DNA from: Streptomyces sp. GQFP
GTDB lineage: Bacteria; Actinomycetota; Actinomycetes; Streptomycetales; Streptomycetaceae
NCBI RefSeq assembly: GCF_021545335.1
Contig: NZ_CP089312.1
Coordinates: 7,378,001 to 7,442,000, forward strand
DNA length: 64,000 bases
Direction: 5' to 3'
Below are positions 57,792 to 64,000 of this stretch, in pieces (position 1 is the stretch's first letter; each line of letters begins with the position of its first letter). Both the position numbers and the translations under genes were made by a program. The notes beneath the pieces are model-generated. The model saw only the letters and a list, made by a program, of their open reading frames with translations, was not told the origin of the DNA and made no database searches.

Positions 57792-58811
57792 TTACTTACC
57801 GCCCAGCTCCGCCGCCACCAGCTCCGCGATCTGTACCGCGTTCAGCGCGGCGCCCTTCCTCAGGTTGTCGTTCGAGACGAAGAACGCCAGCCCGTTCTCC
57901 GACGTCTCGTCCACGCGGATGCGGCCCACGAAGGACGGGTCCTGGCCCGCGGCCTGGAGCGGGGTCGGGATGTCCGACAGCACCACACCCGGCGCCGAGG
58001 ACAGCAGCTCCGTCGCCCGCTCCACCGACAGTGGACGCGCGAACCGCGCGTTCACCTGAAGGGAGTGTCCCGAGAAGACAGGGACGCGGACACATGTGCC
58101 CGACACCTTCAGCTCCGGGATCTCCAGGATCTTCCGGGACTCGTTGCGGAGCTTCTGCTCCTCGTCCGTCTCGAACGAACCGTCGTCCACCACATTGCCC
58201 GCCAGCGGTACGACGTTGAACGCGATCGGGCGCTTGTACACCCCCGGCTCGGGGAAGTCGACCGCCGAACCGTCGTGCGTCAGCTTGTCCGCGTCCGCGA
58301 CCACCTTCTGCGCCTGCCCGTGCAGCTCAGCCACACCGGCCACCCCCGACCCGGACACCGCCTGGTAGGTCGCGACGACCAGCGCCTCGAGCCCCGCCTC
58401 CGCGTGCAGCGGGCGCAGGGCCGGCATCGCGGCCATCGTCGTGCAGTTCGGGTTGGCGATGATGCCCTTGGGACGGTCGGCGATCGCGTGCGGGTTCACC
58501 TCGGAGACGACCAGGGGTACGTCCGGGTCCCGGCGCCAGGCGGACGAGTTGTCGATCACGACAGCGCCCTGCGCAGCGACCTTCTCCGCCAGTGCCTTGG
58601 AGGTCGCGCCGCCCGCCGAGAACAGCACGATGTCGAGGCCGGCGTAGTCGGCCGTCGCCGCGTCCTCCACCGTCACACCGTCGAGGACCGACCCCGCCGA
58701 GCGGGCGGACGCGAACAGCCGCAGCTCGGTGACCGGGAACTCCCGCTCGACGAGGATCCTGCGCATGACCGTGCCGACCTGACCGGTGGCTCCGACGATT
58801 CCGACCCTCAC
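57792..58811 (-). CDS. asd: Aspartate-semialdehyde dehydrogenase
   Basis: The 339-residue enzyme reduces aspartyl-4-phosphate to aspartate semialdehyde for Lys/Thr/Met and diaminopimelate synthesis. NADP motif MRVGIVGATGQVGTVMRRIL, SAGGATSKALAE, catalytic Cys in GIIANPNCTTMAAM, Gln/Arg in AVSGSGVAGV, and His in FSGHSLQVNARF are present. The GTG at 58811 follows AAGGAG at 7 nt. Confidence 0.94.
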   Translation of the reverse strand: MRVGIVGATGQVGTVMRRILVEREFPVTELRLFASARSAGSVLDGVTVEDAATADYAGLDIVLFSAGGATSKALAEKVAAQGAVVIDNSSAWRRDPDVPLVVSEVNPHAIADRPKGIIANPNCTTMAAMPALRPLHAEAGLEALVVATYQAVSGSGVAGVAELHGQAQKVVADADKLTHDGSAVDFPEPGVYKRPIAFNVVPLAGNVVDDGSFETDEEQKLRNESRKILEIPELKVSGTCVRVPVFSGHSLQVNARFARPLSVERATELLSSAPGVVLSDIPTPLQAAGQDPSFVGRIRVDETSENGLAFFVSNDNLRKGAALNAVQIAELVAAELGGK

Positions 58812-58894
58812 GACGACTCCTTCTGTTGCATGCGTGCGGCTTTTTCCATCATGCGGCCGACCCCGGCCAGCCTGTCCAATTCTTTGCGTGTCAT
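58808..58894 (-). CDS. Possible 28-residue leader peptide before asd
   Basis: A frame of MTRKELDRLAGVGRMMEKAA plus eight residues ends in a TGA overlapping the asd GTG (GTGA). The sequence is helical and charged, unlike random shadow translation, and the asd ribosome binding site lies inside its last codons. It could be a coupling peptide, but the evidence is thin. Confidence 0.3.
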   Translation of the reverse strand: MTRKELDRLAGVGRMMEKAARMQQKESS

Positions 58895-59047
58895 GCCCGA
58901 GGTGTGGGACGCGGGTTCCGGGTCGCCGGTGGTGGAACTGCGGTGCCTACCCCGCTGACCTGGAGATATTCGCCCCGCGCGGGCCCCGTACCGCAAGCTG
59001 TGCTGCCCGGCGCGGCGGTGTGACGTACACCTCTGAGGGGATGCCCG

Positions 59048-59749
59048 TCAGGGCGAGTCGGCCCCGTCCGTCGCGTCGGCTGTCTCCGCGATGAGCCCCT
59101 GGAGGAAGGTCGCGATCGCGGCCTCGAAAGCCTCGGCGAAGGCCGGGTGCATGAACGCCAGGCTCGCGTCGGCCTGGAAGGCGGCGAGCAGCGAGGGGGC
59201 CGGACGGCTGCGGGTCCACAGGGCGCCGACGAGGATGATGACCATGTGCGCGGCGCGCAGCGCCCGTTCGTCGTCGAGTTCGGGGAGCAGGTCGCGGAGC
59301 TGCTCGGCGAGCCAGCGGATGGCGTCGCGCGAGGCCCTCTTGTACCTGGTCGCGACCTCGACGGAGATGTTGTGCTCCAGGATCGCGTGCTGCACGCTCA
59401 GCAGCTCGCACAGCATGGGGTGGGCGGCGAACGTCGCGGCCAGCCGTGCCGCGACCTGGCGTGTTCTCACCGGAGCCGGTGCGGACGGGTCGGCCCACTC
59501 GGCGAACGTCCCGGCGGTCTCGGCCCGGTAGCGGGCCGCCGCCTCGGAGAGCAGGTCCAGCAGCACCGCCTCGCGCGACTCGAAGTAGAGCGTCACGGCG
59601 GACTTCGACAGCCCGACCCGGCGGCTGAGCTCGTTGAGGCTCACCGCCGCGACCGGCATCTCGTCCAGCATCCCGGCCGCGGTGTCCAGGATGCTCTGCC
59701 GCCGTACCGCGCGCTGCTCCTCGCTGCGTGCGCGATGGAAGGTTGTCAC
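59048..59749 (-). CDS. TetR-family transcriptional repressor
   Basis: The 233-residue protein has an N-terminal HTH (about 18-62: RRQSILDTAAGMLDEMPVAA and SRRVGLSKSAVTLYFESREA) and a large helical ligand domain. GTG 59749. It is divergent from the ALDH/monooxygenase genes and the strong dyad in the gap is its likely operator. The ligand is unknown, perhaps an aldehyde or aromatic substrate of the pair. Confidence 0.9.
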   Translation of the reverse strand: MTTFHRARSEEQRAVRRQSILDTAAGMLDEMPVAAVSLNELSRRVGLSKSAVTLYFESREAVLLDLLSEAAARYRAETAGTFAEWADPSAPAPVRTRQVAARLAATFAAHPMLCELLSVQHAILEHNISVEVATRYKRASRDAIRWLAEQLRDLLPELDDERALRAAHMVIILVGALWTRSRPAPSLLAAFQADASLAFMHPAFAEAFEAAIATFLQGLIAETADATDGADSP

Positions 59750-59784
59750 CCCGCGAGGATAGTCGACCGCCGGTCCATTGACTG

Positions 59785-59824
59785 TGGACCGTCGGTACAT
59801 TAATTTCAATGTACCGCCGGTCCA
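59785..59824. promoter_or_regulatory. TetR operator, 17-bp arms
   Basis: TGGACCGTCGGTACATT (59785-59801) and AATGTACCGCCGGTCCA (59808-59824) are complementary at 16 of 17 positions around AATTTC. A further half site CGGTCCA (59771-59777) pairs with TGGACCG as an overlapping dyad. It is positioned to block both divergent promoters. Confidence 0.75.
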
Positions 59825-59887
59825 GTATCTGTCCCGGCGGCTTGTGCCGTCACCGACACCGAGAGAAACCGAGAGAAGGGGTACGCC

Positions 59888-61504
59888 ATGAAGGCCACGG
59901 AGGCTGTCGACTGGGTCGACCCGGCCCGCTGGCGGGCCACGCCGGCGGCGGAGCGGCTGAGGCTGCTCCGCCTGGTCCAGGCGAACATCGACCGGCACTT
60001 CGACGAACTGGTGGCGGCGGACTGCCGTGCGAAGGGCATCGACCCCGCGAACCCGGCCGACGCCCACCAGGTGGGCACGAGCGTGCAGCGCGTCCTGGTG
60101 CCGCTCCCCTCGAACGTCGCGGCCGCCATCGACCTGTACGAGGGCCTGGTCCGCGGCCGACCGCTCCAGCCGCTCGCGGTCACCCCTGTCGGAGACGGCC
60201 GCTTCGACATCCGGGTCTCCCCGCGGGGGAGGGACCGCCTGCTGGGCGGCGACCGAACCGACGTACTGCGCGTCGTCGGCGAGCCTCGCCGGGTGGACCC
60301 CTACGCGAAGCCCGGCGGCATCGTCGCCGTGCTCGGGGCGGGGAACGTCGCGTCGTCGTTCGAGATGATCCGGGCCCTCTTCGTCGACGGCTACGTGGCC
60401 GTCCACAAGCCCCACCCCCTCAACGAGGACGCCGACCGGGTGTGGGAGAAGGTCCTGCAACCGCTCGTCGACGTCCACGCGGCCGCCTTCTGCCCGGCCG
60501 ACGAAGGGCCCGCCCTGACCCGCGACCCCCGCCTCTCGAAGATCTACTTCACCGGTGGGACCGGCTCCGCCAAGGCGATCATGAAGACCGTCGAGACGGA
60601 GGCCACCGGCACCGAGCTGGTCTCCGAGTGCGGCGGCAACAACCCCTGCGTCATCGTTCCCGGCGACCGTCCGTGGACCGAGCGGGAGATCCGCCACCAG
60701 GCGCTCCAGATCGCCACCATCGTCACGATCAGCGGCGGCTCGATCTGCGGCCGTACGCAGACCCTGGTGACGAGCCGGCACTGGCCGCAGCGGCGGCAGC
60801 TCCTGGACGCGATCACCGTCGCCCTGCGGGACCTCACGCCCGGCTCCAGCACCAGCTACCCCGGGGTCGAGGAGACCTTCGCGGCCTTCCGCGACGCCTA
60901 TCCGGGCGGGCGGATCGTCCAGCCCGTGGACGGCCGCCCCGCTTCCCACGTCATGGTGATCGAGGACGTCGGCACCGAGGGATTCGCCCTCGAGAACGAG
61001 GCGTTCTGCCAGGTCATGAGCGAGGTCGCGCTCGACGTCGCGCCCGACGCCGGGACGTTCCTGCCCGCCGCCGTGGAGTTCGCCAACGAGAAGCTCCTCG
61101 GCACCCTCGCCGCGACGATCCTCATCGACGAGGACACCAAGAAGGCCCACGCGGCCACCGTCGACCGCGCGGTCACGGAACTCCGCTACGGCGCCATCGG
61201 CGTCAACACGATGCCGCCGGTGGTGTGGACGAACCCCTACCTCATCTGGGGCGGGAACGAGGAGGGCCGCGAGTTCGTCTCCGGCCGCGGCAACTTCGGC
61301 AACCTCCTGGGATACGAGAACGCCGAGAAGTCGATCGTCGTCAGCGGCTTCACCTCGCCGGGCCACCTGATCATGACGAGCAAGCGGGGCTGGCTCGACC
61401 TGTCGACGCGCTTCGCCCGGTACGCCGTACGCCCCACCTGGCCACGGCTGTTCGCCCTCGCCTTCGCCGCGACGCGCGCGGGTTTCCGCCGCGCCGGTTC
61501 CTGA
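59888..61504 (+). CDS. Atypical aldehyde dehydrogenase-superfamily protein
   Basis: The 538-residue protein has the NAD-binding fold VAVLGAGNVASSFEMIRALF and KIYFTGGTGSAKAIMKTVET. The ALDH Glu site is LVSECGGNNPCVIVPGD, where ELGGK is usual, and the catalytic Cys is probably in SGGSICGRTQTL, where GQxC is usual. NTMPPVVWTNPYLIWGGNEE follows and the C-terminal ~35 residues are Arg/Phe-rich. It oxidises an aldehyde or reduces an acyl group; the substrate is unknown. It starts 64 nt after the TetR dyad and is co-directional with the FAD monooxygenase. Confidence 0.8.
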   Translation: MKATEAVDWVDPARWRATPAAERLRLLRLVQANIDRHFDELVAADCRAKGIDPANPADAHQVGTSVQRVLVPLPSNVAAAIDLYEGLVRGRPLQPLAVTPVGDGRFDIRVSPRGRDRLLGGDRTDVLRVVGEPRRVDPYAKPGGIVAVLGAGNVASSFEMIRALFVDGYVAVHKPHPLNEDADRVWEKVLQPLVDVHAAAFCPADEGPALTRDPRLSKIYFTGGTGSAKAIMKTVETEATGTELVSECGGNNPCVIVPGDRPWTEREIRHQALQIATIVTISGGSICGRTQTLVTSRHWPQRRQLLDAITVALRDLTPGSSTSYPGVEETFAAFRDAYPGGRIVQPVDGRPASHVMVIEDVGTEGFALENEAFCQVMSEVALDVAPDAGTFLPAAVEFANEKLLGTLAATILIDEDTKKAHAATVDRAVTELRYGAIGVNTMPPVVWTNPYLIWGGNEEGREFVSGRGNFGNLLGYENAEKSIVVSGFTSPGHLIMTSKRGWLDLSTRFARYAVRPTWPRLFALAFAATRAGFRRAGS

Positions 61505-61566
61505 CGCCCCCCGCCGTCGGCCGCTTCCACGCAGAAAACGAGAAACCAGAAAGAAGGGCAATTCAC

Positions 61567-62877
61567 ATGGGGACATCGATTCATGGACGCGCCGTGGTGA
61601 TCGGGGCCTCGCTCGCGGGACTTCTCACCGCGCGGGCCCTGCACGAGACCTTCGAAGAGGTCGTCCTGCTCGATCGCGACACGTTGCCGGAGCGGTCGGA
61701 GCCGCGCCGCGGGGTGCCGCAGGGCGGCCACGTACACGGGCTGCTGACGCGCGGTATGCGGGAGATGGACGAGATGTTCGAGGGGCTGTCGGCCGAGCTG
61801 ATCGGCCTCGGCGCGCCGGCCTTCGACGTGCAGGACGAGATGCACTGGTGGGTGGACGGGCGGCCGCTGGCCACCGGGCCCTCCGGCCTGATCGGGCTGG
61901 GAGCCGGACGACCGTTACTCGAACTGGCGATCCGGCGCCGGGTCGCCGCGCTGCCGAACGTGGAGATACGTCCGGAGGCCGCCGTCACCGAACTGGTGAC
62001 GACGCCGGACGGCGGAAGGGTCGTCGGCGTGCGGGCGGTCGCCGCCGGTGAGGAGATCACCATCGGCGACGCGGACGTGGTGGTGGACGCTTCCGGGCGC
62101 GGCTCGCGCACCCGCCACTGGCTCGGCCGGCTCGGCTACCCGGAGGTCGAGGAGCAGCGGATCGAGACCCAGGTGACCTATGTGACGCGCCGTTACCGAC
62201 GTACGCCGGACCAGCTCGACGGCCGGTACGGCACCGCCGTCGCCGCCTACCCCGGACGTACGCGCGGTGGTTTCGCCCTCGCGCAGGAGGACGACGCCTG
62301 GGCCCTCAACATCAGTGGCCTGTTCGGTGAGGTCCCGCCGATGGACCACGACGGCATGGTCGCGTGGGCGGCGGAACTGGACTGCCAGGACGTCGCCACG
62401 CTCCTGCGCACCTCCGCCCCGCTCGGCGACCCGGTGAAGATGCGCTACCCGGCGAGCACCCGGTGGCGCTACGACCGGATGAGCCGTTTCCCGGCCGGCT
62501 TCCTGGTCACCGGCGACGCGATGTGCTCGTTCAACCCGGTCTACGGCCAGGGCATGACCGTGGCCGCGCTGGAGGCGACCATCCTCGGCCGCCTGCTGAA
62601 GGACGGCTCCGAGGACATGGCCGACCGGTTCTTCACCGAGTCGGCGGCTGTCATCGACGTACCGTGGACCACGGTCGCGGCCAATGACCTGCGCTTCCCG
62701 GACACGGTCGGCGACCGATCCGCACTCGACCCGGAACCGGGCGCCTACCTGGACCGCCTGCGCACCGCCGCGGTCGCGGATCCGGTGCTGGCCGGCGCGT
62801 TTCTCCGGGTCGTCCAGCTGATGGACACACCGGCGGCCCTCTTCGAGCCCGACATCGCCGCCCGCGTGCCGGCCTGA
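61567..62877 (+). CDS. FAD-dependent monooxygenase/epoxidase-like, TTA-containing
   Basis: The 436-residue flavoprotein has GxGxxG-type RAVVIGASLAGLLTARALHE, ED-rich strand VVLLDRDTLPER, and the second FAD motif GFLVTGDAMCSFNPVYGQGM of group A flavin monooxygenases and halogenase relatives. AAGAAGGGC precedes the ATG. Codon 117 (61915-61917) is TTA, so bldA control is likely. It lies 62 nt after the ALDH gene and probably shares its TetR control; the substrate may be a terpenoid or aromatic compound. Confidence 0.85.
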   Translation: MGTSIHGRAVVIGASLAGLLTARALHETFEEVVLLDRDTLPERSEPRRGVPQGGHVHGLLTRGMREMDEMFEGLSAELIGLGAPAFDVQDEMHWWVDGRPLATGPSGLIGLGAGRPLLELAIRRRVAALPNVEIRPEAAVTELVTTPDGGRVVGVRAVAAGEEITIGDADVVVDASGRGSRTRHWLGRLGYPEVEEQRIETQVTYVTRRYRRTPDQLDGRYGTAVAAYPGRTRGGFALAQEDDAWALNISGLFGEVPPMDHDGMVAWAAELDCQDVATLLRTSAPLGDPVKMRYPASTRWRYDRMSRFPAGFLVTGDAMCSFNPVYGQGMTVAALEATILGRLLKDGSEDMADRFFTESAAVIDVPWTTVAANDLRFPDTVGDRSALDPEPGAYLDRLRTAAVADPVLAGAFLRVVQLMDTPAALFEPDIAARVPA

Positions 62878-62965
62878 CCGGGACCGGTCCGTCGCGTACC
62901 CGCGCCCGTGGCCGCGCTTCGGTGTCCCCCGTACCGCCCTCTGAAAAATTTCTCCACGCCGCACC

Positions 62966-62990
62966 GAACGTTTCCGGCGCCCTCGGCGTC
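62966..62990 (+). promoter_or_regulatory. ECF-type promoter, GAAC-N17-CGTC
   Basis: GAAC at 62966-62969 and CGTC at 62987-62990 are 17 nt apart, the classic ECF -35/-10 pair, 32 nt before the sigma-factor GTG. It suggests the sigma factor transcribes its own gene. Confidence 0.6.
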
Positions 62991-63021
62991 GTAGGAGAAA
63001 CGCGGCGAGGGGGAGGGTGCT

Positions 63022-63552
63022 GTGCTGCGCAGAAAGGCCCGGCGCGTCCAGGAGGACGAACACGGCGACCCGCTGGATCCGGTGCAGGAGCGCCGGGTCC
63101 GTGCGGTGCTCGCGCTCGGCGGCGTGCCGCAGGCGGACCTGCTGGACGGGGTACAGCAGGTACGTCTGCGGCTGCTGGAGCGGACCGCGAGCGGGCGTGA
63201 GGCGCCGCGTGACGTCTCGGCGTGGGTGGCGGTCGTGGCCTCCAACCTCGCCATGGACTGGCACCGGGCCAAGCGCCGCCAGGAACGGCTGGGGGAGCGG
63301 CTCGCGTCGCTGCGCCAGCCGGTGGCCCACCCCTCCGGCGAGGAGACGAGCCTGCTCTCCCTCGCCGTCGCCCGAGGCCTTGACGAACTGCCCGATCCCC
63401 AGCGCCAGGTACTGGTGCTGCGCTTCTACGCCGATCTGCCGGTACGCGGGATCGCCGAGGAGCTGGGCATCCCGGAGGGCACGGTCAAGAGCAGGCTGCA
63501 CGCGGCGGTACGGGCTTTGCGCACCCGCCTGCACGAGGACGAGGTGGTGTGA
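63022..63552 (+). CDS. ECF-type RNA polymerase sigma factor
   Basis: The 176-residue sigma-70 family protein has region 2 (about 20-90: LLDGVQQVRLRLLERTASGR, SAWVAVVASNLAMDWHRAKR) and region 4 (about 120-170: LDELPDPQRQVLVLRFYADL, IAEELGIPEGTVKSRLHAAV). No extra domain. GTG 63022. It is followed 1 nt after its stop by the start of a membrane protein that is probably its anti-sigma factor. Confidence 0.9.
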   Translation: MLRRKARRVQEDEHGDPLDPVQERRVRAVLALGGVPQADLLDGVQQVRLRLLERTASGREAPRDVSAWVAVVASNLAMDWHRAKRRQERLGERLASLRQPVAHPSGEETSLLSLAVARGLDELPDPQRQVLVLRFYADLPVRGIAEELGIPEGTVKSRLHAAVRALRTRLHEDEVV

Positions 63553-63553
63553 C

Positions 63554-64000
63554 GTGGCCGCCGAATACGACGGCGTGGACGCCCTGATGGCCGCGCTGAC
63601 CGACGATCCGCTGCCCGAAGAGGCCCTCACGGACGCCGACTTCATGGCCGAGCACTGGTCGGCGGCGGCCGATGTGGCGCTGCTGCGCGAGCAGTTGGGG
63701 CTCATCGGGGGCGCGCTGGCGACGACGCGGGAGCGCACGGAGGCAGAGGCGGAGACGGAGGCGGAGGGCGTGCGGAAGCCGGTCCCCGCCCGGGTTCCCG
63801 TACGGCAGCGGCCTTACTGGCGTCCGCTGCGCTCCCTTGCCCTCGGCGTCGCCGCGGTGACCGCCGCGGGGTCTCTGGTCACGGGCGCGGGGTGGCTCCT
63901 GTCGCAGGCCGGAGGCGGGGCCGACGACTCGGGCTCGGGCTCGTCGTCGGTCGCCGACAGCGAAAGGAGCGCGAGCAGCGCCGCCGGCGGGGACATGCCG
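63554..64000 (+). CDS. Probable anti-sigma factor, membrane protein (3' truncated by window)
   Basis: 149 residues are present and the frame is open at the window end. An acidic N-terminus (EYDGVDALMAALTDDPLPEE) and a helical segment SAAADVALLREQLGLIGGAL are followed by a Pro/Arg stretch, a TM helix (ALGVAAVTAAGSLVTGAGWL, about 95-114) and a Ser/Gly-rich outer part. No zinc-type HxxxCxxC motif is visible. Position behind the ECF gene suggests an anti-sigma role. Confidence 0.6.
   Translation, partial: MAAEYDGVDALMAALTDDPLPEEALTDADFMAEHWSAAADVALLREQLGLIGGALATTRERTEAEAETEAEGVRKPVPARVPVRQRPYWRPLRSLALGVAAVTAAGSLVTGAGWLLSQAGGGADDSGSGSSSVADSERSASSAAGGDMP

Noticed and set aside
1..64000. CRISPR array or insertion sequence
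   Set aside because: No regularly spaced direct repeats and no transposase with DDE or HUH motifs were found on either strand.

Overview
The window reads as a Streptomyces chromosome segment. It has very high GC with extreme third-position GC, frequent GTG/TTG starts, rare TTA codons, and Streptomyces-type families: a sortase-E style LAETG surface protein, a GlnX-GlnH-PknG operon, a sugar ABC importer lacking its own ATPase, and a DnaA-box-like TTGTCCACA. It splits into two parts at a tRNA-Arg(TCT) gene at 14.6 kb.

Part A (1-14.6 kb) looks like the right end of an integrated element. A tyrosine integrase with an overlapping excisionase-type HTH gene points at the 3' end of the tRNA. A strong terminator and a directly repeated GTGGGAC lie between them. 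The cargo holds extra versions of housekeeping enzymes: a divergent hydroxymethylbilane synthase, an archaeal-type aspartyl-tRNA synthetase and a GpsA-like dehydrogenase. It also holds an MFS exporter, a small methyltransferase, a HAD phosphatase, an XRE/PLD-like regulator, NUDIX and HD hydrolases, a TTA-containing flavoprotein and a small P-loop kinase. The synthetase gene is preceded by what I read as a translational T-box riboswitch with a GAC (Asp) specifier. Repeated GGACGTCC palindromes sit at the XRE gene and again 1.9 kb downstream. The 10.6-12.75 kb stretch is decayed, with a frameshifted methyltransferase and a NUDIX gene that has lost part of its Nudix box.

Part B (14.6-64 kb) is mostly core chromosome. 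In order: two YfjP/dynamin-like GTPases; ssb with DnaA-box-like sites upstream; a thioester-domain LAETG surface protein; ettA with a thioesterase; a truncated haemoglobin; and a PCMT-like methyltransferase. Then comes a seven-gene minus-strand signalling operon (36.35-25.6 kb) encoding GlnX-like, GlnH-like, a coiled-coil protein with a TTA codon, PknG-like kinase, PP2C, VWA and FHA proteins. Next is a sugar-uptake operon (42.1-36.6 kb) with binding protein, two permeases, GH4 enzyme and BadF-type kinase, preceded by a ROK repressor gene. It is followed by an MscS channel, an HNH protein, a PadR-ABC efflux operon, malQ, a divergent MarR/EamA pair, pepN, a MazEF-like pair, asd, a TetR-controlled ALDH/FAD-monooxygenase pair, and an ECF sigma factor with a likely autoregulated promoter and a probable membrane partner cut by the window end.

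Only the sequence was read. Functions come from recognised motifs, and exact starts are judgement calls based on ribosome binding sites and overlaps.
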